This document shows, piece by piece, positions 55,081-61,909 of a stretch of 61,909 nt of DNA (positions within the stretch are counted from its first letter, which is position 1; each line of letters starts with the position of its first letter). Made by a program: the position numbers and the translations under genes. The notes beneath the pieces were generated by a model that worked only from the letters and a program-made list of their open reading frames with translations, did not search any database and was not told the origin of the DNA. Origin of the DNA: Loktanella sp. PT4BL. Lineage in GTDB: Bacteria > Pseudomonadota > Alphaproteobacteria > Rhodobacterales > Rhodobacteraceae. The stretch lies in assembly GCF_003201935.1 (NCBI RefSeq), contig NZ_QJJL01000009.1, positions 1-61,909 of the forward strand. Reading direction: 5' to 3'.

Positions 55081-55989
55081 ATGTCTGGACAACAAACCAC
55101 CTTCACCCTCAACTCTGACACTTCAATCCCCGCAGTCGGTTTTGGCACCTATCTGATCTCAAACGACGATGCTGAGACCGCAATCAGTGCGGCAATCGCC
55201 GCAGGCTACAGACACATCGACACCGCCTCTGGTTATCGCAACGAGGAAACGGTTGGGGCAGGGGTCAGCAAAGGGCTGCAGGCCGAAGGTCTGTCGCGTG
55301 CTGATCTGTTTGTCACGGCCAAGCTCTGGCCCGGGAACCCCGCTTGGGGTGATGCACCCAAAACTGGTGCGCAAACCATCGAGGAATGTGACGCTAGCCT
55401 GTCTCGGTTGGGTTTAGACTATGTGGACCTCTACCTGATCCACGCGCCTTACGGCGACGACATGCGTCTGGAGCAGTGGCGCGCCCTGTTGGAATTGCAA
55501 GCCAGTGGCAAGACCCGTTCCATTGGCGTGAGCAACTTCAACGAGAGCCATCTTGATGAGATCAGCGCCGCTGGCCTGCCGATGCCAGATGCTAACCAGA
55601 TCGAATTGCATCCTTGGTCCCAGAAACCCGGCCTGCTTGACCATATGGCCCGTCACAACATCGCACCAATTGCCTACAGCAGTCTTGTTCCTCTCTCCAC
55701 GTGGCGCACAGAGCCGGGTCAGGACAGCGCAAAGACTGATGACATGAAAGCAGATGGTGCCGCCTTCAAGGATATGGCGCAGAAGTATGGTGTCTCTGAA
55801 GCACAGCTTTTGCTGCGATGGGGCGTACAGAACGGCTATGCCGTTCTGCCCAAAAGCCTGAACCCGGATCGGATGGCTCAAAACTTGGATCTGTTCACTT
55901 TCACCATCGAAGATGCCGACATGGCACATATGGCGACCATGGACCGTGGGGATGGGGTGGCATGGGCGTCGGGTGATCCGAGCAAATAG
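55081..55989 (+). CDS. Aldo/keto reductase
   Basis: A 302-residue NADPH-dependent AKR of the 2,5-diketo-D-gluconate reductase type. The tetrad is D47 (HIDTASGY), Y52, K81 (FVTAKLW) and H121 (LIHAPYG). I start it at the ATG at 55081 (MSGQQTTFTL, GGAG upstream); an upstream in-frame ATG near 54952 adds an unconserved stretch. It reduces aldehydes or ketones. It is divergent from the AraC gene and upstream of a broken SRPBCC gene. Confidence 0.92.
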   Translation: MSGQQTTFTLNSDTSIPAVGFGTYLISNDDAETAISAAIAAGYRHIDTASGYRNEETVGAGVSKGLQAEGLSRADLFVTAKLWPGNPAWGDAPKTGAQTIEECDASLSRLGLDYVDLYLIHAPYGDDMRLEQWRALLELQASGKTRSIGVSNFNESHLDEISAAGLPMPDANQIELHPWSQKPGLLDHMARHNIAPIAYSSLVPLSTWRTEPGQDSAKTDDMKADGAAFKDMAQKYGVSEAQLLLRWGVQNGYAVLPKSLNPDRMAQNLDLFTFTIEDADMAHMATMDRGDGVAWASGDPSK

Positions 55990-56045
55990 TCGCGCCTTCC
56001 TCAAACCCCTCAAGACATCAAAACGCAAACTCAATTGGAGTCGCT

Positions 56046-56620
56046 ATGAACCGTGTTTTCCTATTCAACTCAACCGCAGTTGCCGCCCCATTGCTTGCAA
56101 TCGCGTTCAGCACACCTTTGGCGGCAGACACTGCCTGCAACGCGCACTTGATGCGAGGCAGCGTCGCGCAACTCAGCCCAACTCATGCAACAGTCGACAC
56201 TTTGGTGCTGATCAATGCCCCCCAGAGGATGTATGGGCAACCCTGACTGACTTTGAAAGCATGGCAAGCTGGAGCACTGGCACATTGCAGGGCATGACCG
56301 GCGATAGCCAAGACGGAGGCAGCGTGACGATCACCTTCATCTTTGGCTCCGATGAAAACGGTGAGCCCAATGTGATGAAGATACCTCATACGCTCCTTTA
56401 TGATGAAGGCCGCTCTTTTGGTTGGTCCGACCCGTTCTCCGAAGACATTGGCGGCGGCCATGACAACCATCTCTATCTGGTCGAAGCCTGTGATGATCAG
56501 ACCCTGTTCGTCCAGTCAGACGAAGTTGTCGACAACCCCTATGCTGCAAACTTCGTGAACCAGTTGCTGCCCATGTATCAAACGTTCAATGCTGAGCTTA
56601 AGGCCGTCGCTGAGAACTAG
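56046..56620 (+). pseudogene. Frameshifted secreted SRPBCC-fold protein
   Basis: The first part (MNRVFLFNSTAVAAPLLAIA, signal peptide) runs in one frame to LVLINAP. The rest (EDVWATLTDFESMASWSTGT to LKAVAEN) runs in another. The two frames join if one C is added in the six-C run at 56218-56223, giving the expected INAPPEDVWATL of START/polyketide-cyclase-like (SRPBCC) domains. The gene is either newly broken or miscalled. An intact version would be a 190-residue periplasmic ligand-binding protein, following the aldo/keto reductase. Confidence 0.75.
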
Positions 56621-56734
56621 GCATCACAGTCTCGTGGCGCGATACTGTCAGAAAAGTTGTCGCGCCACTCCGGCCAAAGCTGACATTCATACACTACGTA
56701 GCATCGGTATGCGGCGTTCGAATGCAAGCAAGAA

Positions 56735-57130
56735 ATGAATGCAAGCCATATCGGTTATGCCCAGAGGAAGATCGCCTCCGTTCGTAATTTGCAACGCACC
56801 TCGTTTCCGATCCCAACGATCGACGGCACAAAGAAGGCGAAGGTGCTGATGCCGGTGCTGGGTGGCATTTTGACCCTTAGCAGCCAATGGAGCCCAGTCT
56901 TCGGCGACACCATGATGGGCCATCTCATGGCAGGGCAGGGCAATGAACGTCTCGACGCTGGATGCGTGGCTGACTGCGGCAACCTTTGGCTAAATGAGGA
57001 TGGCACCTACTCTCTAGCCGAGGAAACGAAGCCCGTCACGCGCTTCCTCTTGGAGCTTATGTCTAGGTTACAGGCAGTCGCGACAGTGCCGATGATTGAC
57101 ATGCGAGCCTATGCGAAAAAGCTCGAATGA
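56735..57130 (+). CDS. Hypothetical protein, 131 aa
   Basis: A 131-codon frame, MNASHIGYAQRKIASVRNLQ, with a hydrophobic middle (KVLMPVLGGILTLSSQWSPV) and an ending MIDMRAYAKKLE. The sequence looks like a C-terminal piece of a larger protein rather than a complete one, and no good ribosome site is present. It may be a remnant beside integrase 2, which converges on it. I do not recognise the family. Confidence 0.35.
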   Translation: MNASHIGYAQRKIASVRNLQRTSFPIPTIDGTKKAKVLMPVLGGILTLSSQWSPVFGDTMMGHLMAGQGNERLDAGCVADCGNLWLNEDGTYSLAEETKPVTRFLLELMSRLQAVATVPMIDMRAYAKKLE

Positions 57131-57230
57131 CGCCAACCATTTAATCGGTGACTTTGAAAGTCTGCTGGTGACTTCCGTCCAGCCTAAGCTGCGTGCTTTT
57201 CGAAAGGCCGCTCTGGGTCGAAAGCCACCC

Positions 57231-58526
57231 TCACTCACCCCACACCTTCACCAGAGCCTCCCGCATAACGTCGATTGCATAGCCAGACCCATAGTTGGCG
57301 GCGACACTGCCCTGGGCATGACCAAGTATTTCCATCGACAAATTCTCAGGGCAGCCGGAATTGCGCAGCTTGTCCTTCATGCGGTGGCGGAGGGAGTGCA
57401 TGGTGATCTTCTTATCCGCGATGACCGTGCGCAGCCGCTTCATGAGCATGGCGGAGGCTTTGTCATTGCCACGGGGTTGAGCATAGGCGGGAAAGATGGG
57501 GTCGGTATCCGCAAGCCCAACCTGATGCTCTCTGAGGCACTCTGTAGCTCTGTGTGACCGAGGGATGCTGCGGGTAGAGGTCTTGGTCTTGAGCCCTCTT
57601 CGGTCATTGGGGCGGATGTGGAGGATGGCCTTATCTAGGTCCACATCTTTGACCTCCAGCCCTGTGATCTCTGCCAAGCGGGCTCCAGTGTCGGTTAGGA
57701 GAATGAGAAGAGCCTTGGCCACATCGTTGCTCTCGAAGGCAGGTGTGATCAGATCTAGTTGCTCATCCGTGATCGGCAGTCGATCGGTGTTGCTGCTTCC
57801 CGCTCCCTTGATCTTGATGGCTTGGAAGACGTTGCGGAGGTCCAGATCATGTTCCAGCAAGACGTGATTTACCGCTGCCTTCACGACGCCAAGGTTCCGC
57901 TGCACAGGGTTAGGCGACATGCGCGACAGCAATAGGTCACGGTAGGCATTGGCATCTGCGCGGGTGAGGTCCTTCAGCTCTGTCCACTCAAAGCGATTTT
58001 TCCCAAGGCAAAGGATCAGATCTTTGCGGATGCGGTCCATACGAGTGCGCAGACCGTTGTCACTCTCCTCCGCTTTGTAGGCATAGTACTCTTCTAGAAC
58101 GCGACAGAGCGACATGGGAGCAGCATCCGAGGAAGCGGCCTTGAGCTGCCTAACTACGCCTTTGGGGACAGCGTGCTCAACATCCTCGGCTAGGTCTTGG
58201 AAATCATCGAACTCGGGCCACTCAGGATCGACAGCCCCGTCTATGAACATGGACTGGTGACGTTCACCCAGTCGTTCTCGGACAAGAGCTGTTGCCCGCT
58301 GCTCATCTGTTGTCCGTCGTTCCAGATCAAAGAGCGCCTCGATCTCGGCGTGAACCTTGGGCAAAGCTCTCAGTGCATCTTGGTAGGTATTCCCGAGCTG
58401 ACGGTAGACCGTGGCCTTAGGAATCACCTTGCGCAGGTCTTTGGGAACATTCCGTTTATAGCGGAAAGAGCCGTTGGCACGGCGGAACATGTAGCGTGGG
58501 AGCTTGAGGGGCATCTTGTGGTCCAT
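57231..58526 (-). CDS. Tyrosine recombinase/integrase 2
   Basis: A 431-residue phage-type integrase, unrelated in detail to integrase 1. It starts at MDHKMPLKLPRYMFRRANGS (alternative Met four residues on). An in-frame extension to 58655 encodes only a repetitive GPF-rich stretch made by the GGTCCC repeats and is rejected. Catalytic residues are R283 (DTGARLAEITG), H377 and R380 (HSLRH), H403 (LGHAQ) and Y412 (ANYGSGY). It lies immediately left of island repeat B, the usual place of an integrase next to its attachment site. Confidence 0.9.
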   Translation of the reverse strand: MDHKMPLKLPRYMFRRANGSFRYKRNVPKDLRKVIPKATVYRQLGNTYQDALRALPKVHAEIEALFDLERRTTDEQRATALVRERLGERHQSMFIDGAVDPEWPEFDDFQDLAEDVEHAVPKGVVRQLKAASSDAAPMSLCRVLEEYYAYKAEESDNGLRTRMDRIRKDLILCLGKNRFEWTELKDLTRADANAYRDLLLSRMSPNPVQRNLGVVKAAVNHVLLEHDLDLRNVFQAIKIKGAGSSNTDRLPITDEQLDLITPAFESNDVAKALLILLTDTGARLAEITGLEVKDVDLDKAILHIRPNDRRGLKTKTSTRSIPRSHRATECLREHQVGLADTDPIFPAYAQPRGNDKASAMLMKRLRTVIADKKITMHSLRHRMKDKLRNSGCPENLSMEILGHAQGSVAANYGSGYAIDVMREALVKVWGE

Positions 58527-58614
58527 GCTGAGCAACGTCTGCCACAGCATGACCAGAGGCAACCGAAAACGGCCCGCCAGACCTGACAATCTACAGCCCA
58601 AAACTGACGGAAAT

Positions 58615-58644
58615 GGTCCTAAAAGCGGTCCCGGAAATGGTCCC
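58615..58644 (+). repeat. Three GGTCC(C) units at 12-bp spacing beside integrase 2
   Basis: GGTCCT (58615), GGTCCC (58627) and GGTCCC (58639) recur exactly every 12 bases, with AAAA-rich spacers. The same unit appears twice in repeats A and B. Position between integrase 2 and the tRNA-like site suggests recombinase arm-type sites. Confidence 0.65.
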
Positions 58645-58700
58645 ACAAAATCCAAAACCCTAGGTTTTCTTTACTTTTCTTAGCGATATAGGGGGTTTGG

Positions 58701-58901
58701 TGGTGCCCAGGAGAGGCAATCTACTTATCAAAATAACCATTTAATAATAGAGACTTAAGTCATGCCAGTTTATCAAGAATGGTCCTGAAAGCGGGCCCGA
58801 TTTATGCGATAAGAAGTGGATTATGGCCGCGAGCAGAGGGAACTGGAACAAGATTTTGCGGTGGCAATCGCCAGAGACCGTTATGCTGGATAGAGCAGTC
58901 A
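58701..58901 (+). repeat. Island repeat B with tRNA-Leu 3'-end-like sequence
   Basis: It begins TGGTGCCCAGGAGAGG, which from memory equals the reverse complement of a tRNA-Leu 3' end (CCTCTCCTGGGCACCA), a frequent attachment site. No tRNA body follows. Then come the landmarks shared with repeat A, with two GGNCCC units at 58781 and 58793. It directly follows integrase 2. Confidence 0.65.
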
Positions 58902-59075
58902 TTGCTGCGATGATTTTGACCCACGTAGATCCCGTTTTTTGTGAAGATAGTTTTCCTTTATCTTTTTCCCGAATTTTGTATCAGACCTTTGATAATTTCT
59001 ATCTTTTGCAAATCGTTTCTTTTCTCGCATTATTCGCCTAGCCTGACTGAGCAGAATAAGAGAGCGAGGACTAAT

Positions 59076-60071
59076 TTGATTGAGCAATTGCCAGATAAGA
59101 TCGGTGTTGAGTGGCCAGTCGGTCAGCGGATCGATCTAACTCTAAGATACACTCTACCCAAAATTTGGACCCAAAGGAACTCGAGAAAGTTTGGGATATA
59201 TTGGTCCAATGAACTCGAGTACGGAAAACTTCACCCGTTGCCTAGTACCGCGGAGCTAGATGAATTTTATGATACTGGTAAATATGATGAATATTTGTCT
59301 GGCATAACCAAAAGTTGTAACGGCAAGATTGGCTTCTGGGACAAAGTCATTACCAAAATAGCATGGAAGCTAGACAATAGCGATCAATCTGCCGACGTGT
59401 TTTTGCTAAAAGATATAGCAGGTTCAGAAAATGTCTGCGATATTGGATGTGGAAGCGGTGACCTGCTCGAGCGTCTTAGGCCGCATGTTGGGTCGGTGGT
59501 TGGCATCGATCCCAGTCCCGTCAGTATTAATGCACTGGAGTCCAAAGGGATCACAGGTTTCTTGGGAACAGGGGAAGCACTCCCTGAAGAATTGCTCAAA
59601 AAGAAGTTTGATTTGATAACGATGCAGCAAAGTCTCGAACACTGCCTAAATCCGGTGCAGGTACTGACAAATATTAGAGACCTTTGTTCGCCGGGAGGTA
59701 AATTTTTGATCGAAGTGCCCAACCATGAAAACTACGGGTTTTCTAAATATGGTCCAGCTTGGTTTCATACTGACGCGGGACGACATATCCAATTCTTTTC
59801 CAGGAAATCCTTATCGAATTTGCTATCTGCGACTGGGTGGGATGTGACTCATGTTGGCTTTTTTAGCTACACGAGACAGTTTGGTCCGCAGTGGGTAAAT
59901 AGCATGCAAGAAGTTTGGGACTGCCTTTATTCTGAAATTGGTTCCGGTGATGTTCGTCGAGCGAGGCAATCAGACAGGATTATCGATCTTATGCGTTCCG
60001 TTCTGTTGGAACGCTCACAGAAATATGATGTTTTGAGAGTCGTTTGCTCACCCACTCAGAGGCCCGTTTAA
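59076..60071 (+). CDS. Class I SAM-dependent methyltransferase
   Basis: A 331-residue enzyme with SAM motif CDIGCGSGDLLE (about residues 121-132), acidic DPSPVS, and QQSLEHCLNPVQ followed by PGGKFLIEVPNH. This pattern is typical of methyltransferases in polysaccharide and secondary-metabolite clusters; the target is unknown. The best start is the TTG at 59076, 6 bases after a GAGGA; a longer in-frame ATG (58941) has no ribosome site. The gene is AT-rich, clearly unlike the core genome, and lies alone between repeat B and integrase-end block 2. Confidence 0.85.
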   Translation: MIEQLPDKIGVEWPVGQRIDLTLRYTLPKIWTQRNSRKFGIYWSNELEYGKLHPLPSTAELDEFYDTGKYDEYLSGITKSCNGKIGFWDKVITKIAWKLDNSDQSADVFLLKDIAGSENVCDIGCGSGDLLERLRPHVGSVVGIDPSPVSINALESKGITGFLGTGEALPEELLKKKFDLITMQQSLEHCLNPVQVLTNIRDLCSPGGKFLIEVPNHENYGFSKYGPAWFHTDAGRHIQFFSRKSLSNLLSATGWDVTHVGFFSYTRQFGPQWVNSMQEVWDCLYSEIGSGDVRRARQSDRIIDLMRSVLLERSQKYDVLRVVCSPTQRPV

Positions 60072-60250
60072 AGCTCGATATCAAGAAAATGGCCCTCAGT
60101 CCGTTTGGGGTTTACGGAAAATTATTACTTTGGACTGTCCAGTTACGATAGTGTCATTGCGCTCTTTGCTGCCGTTCTCCGCGATTACCATCAATTACCG
60201 CTTCTGCTCCCGCTCAACTTTCTGCCCCCAGAATAAATATCTTCTCTAGT

Positions 60251-60294
60251 CCCCGCCCAGCCTCCCGCAGTGGGAAGCCGGACGGGGTATTTTT
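60251..60294 (+). terminator. Hairpin of integrase-end block, copy 2
   Basis: CCCCGCCC...GGACGGGG with an inner TCCC-GCAGT-GGGA, followed by TATTTTT. It would terminate the methyltransferase transcript on the plus strand. It is homologous to copies at 51764 and 61575. Confidence 0.65.
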
Positions 60295-60301
60295 CTGAGG
60301 C

Positions 60302-60484
60302 TCAACCAAGCCTTCGATTAACCACATAGTCAGCGAGCCACCGCCAGTACGCACCACCAGATGCAAAGCCCTGCTCTTGTGCGGCAAGGGATTCAGCCTG
60401 CAGCCTTGTTAGCCCCCCATCGTACTCAGCAATGGCCGCCCGTTCCTCAAAGGCCTCGATGTCAGGGATACGCGAGGCGCTCAT
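60302..60484 (-). CDS. Integrase-companion microORF, copy 2
   Basis: A 60-residue acidic/aromatic protein, MSASRIPDIEAFEERAAIAE, ending AYWRWLADYVVNRRLG. Its ATG overlaps the stop of the integrase 3' end by 4 bases (ATGA). The same frame is intact at 61631 and broken at 51818. Conservation of the frame and its coupling argue for a real protein, perhaps a directionality or accessory factor. No family is recognised. Confidence 0.6.
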   Translation of the reverse strand: MSASRIPDIEAFEERAAIAEYDGGLTRLQAESLAAQEQGFASGGAYWRWLADYVVNRRLG

Positions 60485-60596
60485 AGCAGCACCTCCTGAG
60501 GCAGCCTGATCTGGTCAATGATCTCCCGCTTTTGGGTGTCACTGATGCCAGCAGAGTAGAGCCCATAGGTGAGCTTGTCCTCGGACCTTGCTGACT
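60481..60596 (-). pseudogene. Integrase 3'-end remnant, copy 2
   Basis: The last 38 codons of an integrase closely related to integrase 1: SARSEDKLTYGLYSAGISDT to QEVLL. The catalytic Tyr (LTYG) is kept, but the reading frame is cut by a TAG at the point where similarity to integrase 1 stops (60596). The next bases are unrelated. From 60331 to 60578 it is identical by eye to 61660-61907. Confidence 0.85.
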
Positions 60597-60970
60597 ACAA
60601 GAATGGGGCCAGTACGTCTGCGAGAAGTAGATGCTAGCACGAAAGTGCCTCCAGACGTTTGTTTGCATTAATTAAGCACACAAAAAGGACCTTAAAGAGC
60701 GCGACAGAAGCTACTTAAGTTTGCTGTTGGCGTTTGGATTCTAGTCTATTTGTCGCGTGCCAAGCAGCCTTGCGGATTCCCTGGTCGCTCGAAATTCTTC
60801 TTGGTGCCATGAGCGACTGGCTTGATCAGGACTGTTAGTGCTAGGGCTGCTCTCCCAGGTGTGATTGATCTAAGTCAACGACGACGATGTGTACTAAATG
60901 CCACAAATACGAACGTTCTTGTGCGAGAAGGACTATGAGCTCGCGCTCTAATCGTTGGAGGAGGGGTACG
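60597..60970. other. Gap without a supported gene
   Basis: AT-rich DNA between the integrase remnant and the lipoprotein gene. It holds the lipoprotein promoter. I see no open frame with support and no recognisable element. Confidence 0.4.
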
Positions 60971-61495
60971 ATGAACATCGGCAAAAGAAGTTTCCTTTTG
61001 GGGCTGGGCTTACTCTTGGCGGGGTGCGCTGGAGCAGGCCCAACTGAGTCAATGCTGGACGAGGCGTCTAGGAATTCTGTCGTTATACAAAGTGTGAGTG
61101 TGGATGGATCGGCGCTCGGCGCGACTACCGAAGGACAACAGGTACCTTCATCAACGGCTGTGCGAATTCTTGAAGAGGAAGCTGCAAGGCTCGTTGGACA
61201 GGGAGCTGGCGCAACGCCAACTGTTGTTGTGATCAAGCTTGAAAGCGTAAATCTGATCAGTGCGGCTCAGAGTATCTTGATTGGAGGAGAAAGTGTGATG
61301 AAAGGCACGGTGTCTCTCGTCAATGCGCGCAATGGACAAGTTATAATTCCGCCTCAAGAAATCGATGCTGGAGGCGGCGGCTGGGTCTTGGGAGGGATCG
61401 TTGGTGCAGCGACACGAGATGACCCTGCGACGGAGCTAAGGCAGATGTCGGCAGAGTTCGTCGACAGAACACAAGTGTTGATTCTGGGTATGTAG
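60971..61495 (+). CDS. Lipoprotein, 174 aa
   Basis: A signal peptide ends in the lipobox LLAGC with C19 as the lipidated cysteine (MNIGKRSFLLGLGLLLAGCA). The mature protein is about 155 residues. It ends SAEFVDRTQVLILGM and has a glycine-rich stretch (DAGGGGWVLGGIVGA). GGAGGAGG precedes the ATG at ideal spacing; an upstream in-frame ATG at 60887 is rejected. I do not recognise the family. It is the only gene between integrase-end blocks 2 and 3. Confidence 0.8.
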   Translation: MNIGKRSFLLGLGLLLAGCAGAGPTESMLDEASRNSVVIQSVSVDGSALGATTEGQQVPSSTAVRILEEEAARLVGQGAGATPTVVVIKLESVNLISAAQSILIGGESVMKGTVSLVNARNGQVIIPPQEIDAGGGGWVLGGIVGAATRDDPATELRQMSAEFVDRTQVLILGM

Positions 61496-61574
61496 AATTC
61501 GTCGGATCGGGTGATTGCAGGCACGTGGGTAGCCGCACTTGCGTTCACCTGGAAAAAAAGACGGCCTGACCCAT

Positions 61575-61624
61575 TCCCCCCGCCCGACCACCCACACAGG
61601 GAAGCCGGACGGGGGGTATCTTTT
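61575..61624 (+). terminator. Hairpin of integrase-end block, copy 3
   Basis: CCCCCCGCCCG...CCGGACGGGGGG (one mismatch in the stem) followed by TATCTTTT. It lies 80 bases after the lipoprotein stop and would end that transcript. Confidence 0.65.
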
Positions 61625-61630
61625 CGAGGT

Positions 61631-61813
61631 CTAGCCAAGCCCTCTTTTGCTCACATACTCAGCGAGCCACCGCCAGTACGCACCACCAGATGCAAAGCCC
61701 TGCTCTTGTGCGGCAAGGGATTCAGCCTGCAGCCTTGTTAGCCCCCCATCGTACTCAGCAATGGCCGCCCGTTCCTCAAAGGCCTCGATGTCAGGGATAC
61801 GCGAGGCGCTCAT
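61631..61813 (-). CDS. Integrase-companion microORF, copy 3
   Basis: An intact 60-residue copy of the microORF, identical to copy 2 except near the C-terminus (ADYVVNRRLG becomes AEYVSKRGLG). The start overlaps the integrase stop by 4 bases as in the other copies. Confidence 0.6.
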   Translation of the reverse strand: MSASRIPDIEAFEERAAIAEYDGGLTRLQAESLAAQEQGFASGGAYWRWLAEYVSKRGLG

Positions 61814-61909
61814 AGCAGCACCTCCTGAGGCAGCCTGATCTGGTCAATGATCTCCCGCTTTTGGGTGTCACTGATGCCAGCAGAGTAGAGCCCATAGGTG
61901 AGCTTGTTT
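61810..61909 (-). CDS. Integrase 3' end, copy 3, cut by the window edge
   Basis: The last 33 codons of an integrase almost identical to copy 2 (KLTYGLYSAGIS to QEVLL). The frame is open to the window end, so a full-length gene may continue outside. Identical by eye to 60481-60578 over the shared part. Confidence 0.8.
   Translation of the reverse strand, partial: NKLTYGLYSAGISDTQKREIIDQIRLPQEVLL

Noticed and set aside
58527..58655. Longer N-terminus for integrase 2
   Set aside because: The extra residues (GPFPGPLLGPF) merely translate the 12-bp GGTCCC repeats and include no integrase motif.
58701..58724. Complete tRNA-Leu gene
   Set aside because: Only the 3' end resemblance (16 bases) is present; the cloverleaf body is missing on both sides.
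60462..60668. 68-codon minus-strand frame over the integrase remnant
   Set aside because: It is in the wrong phase relative to the integrase end, whose true frame is interrupted by a TAG at 60597-60599.
1..61909. CRISPR array
   Set aside because: No regularly spaced short direct repeats with unique spacers were seen; the 12-bp GGTCCC arrays have no spacer of CRISPR length.

Overview
The window looks like a chromosomal segment of a marine alphaproteobacterium of the Roseobacter group (Rhodobacterales). This is inferred from gene content and order: a PhnCDEE/C-P lyase locus, a GcvT/acyl-CoA ligase cluster resembling DMSP-pathway proteins, a monomeric isocitrate dehydrogenase, an Anbu/ATP-grasp/alpha-E cluster and a tungstate-linked formate dehydrogenase locus. 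No rRNA, complete tRNA or CRISPR array was seen.

Layout. (1) 0.2-7.3 kb: an orphan hypothetical gene, an EamA transporter, a minus-strand cluster (acyl-CoA ligase, crotonase lacking both usual catalytic glutamates, OsmC protein, DmdA-like GcvT-family protein) with a nearby Lrp/AsnC regulator, and a small secreted protein. (2) 7.4-24.9 kb: a phosphonate island. phnC-phnD-phnE-phnE plus a hexapeptide transferase lies behind an array of 11-bp PHO-box units. phnF diverges from phnG-H-I-J-K-L-N-M followed by an MFS transporter and a TIM-barrel isomerase-like gene. A 2H-phosphoesterase-like gene runs antiparallel between phnN and phnM; no phnP is seen. A three-gene arsenate operon (arsR-arsC fusion, GAPDH, arsJ) sits inside the island. 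(3) 25-34.2 kb: monomeric icd, then a six-gene minus-strand cluster: transglutaminase-like, circularly permuted ATP-grasp, alpha-E, transglutaminase-like, Anbu proteasome-type peptidase, and a hydrolase/membrane fusion. (4) 34.4-48.4 kb: formate dehydrogenase locus with a 43-residue membrane miniprotein, maturation factors, a divergent operon (iron-sulfur protein, DUF6494, Mrp ATPase, biotin/lipoate ligase-like, DUF6505) and tupBCA tungstate uptake.

(5) 48.4 kb to the end: an accretion-type genomic island. It is more AT-rich in places and carries two kinds of direct repeat. The first is a diverged ~200-bp repeat at 48.7 and 58.7 kb that starts with what I recall as a tRNA-Leu 3' end and contains GGTCCC units at 12-bp spacing. 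The second is a ~340-bp block present three times (51.8, 60.3, 61.6 kb) that holds a hairpin, a 60-codon microORF and the 3' end of one tyrosine-recombinase family. Single cargo genes lie between these repeats: an adenylation/carrier/acyltransferase fusion, an AraC/aldo-keto reductase pair, a broken SRPBCC gene, a methyltransferase and a lipoprotein. Two full-length integrases are present.

The most unusual items are the repeat-bounded cargo modules, the 857-residue adenylation-carrier-acyltransferase fusion, the Anbu cluster with its membrane hydrolase, the arsenate operon inside the phosphonate island and the 2H protein as a possible PhnP substitute.
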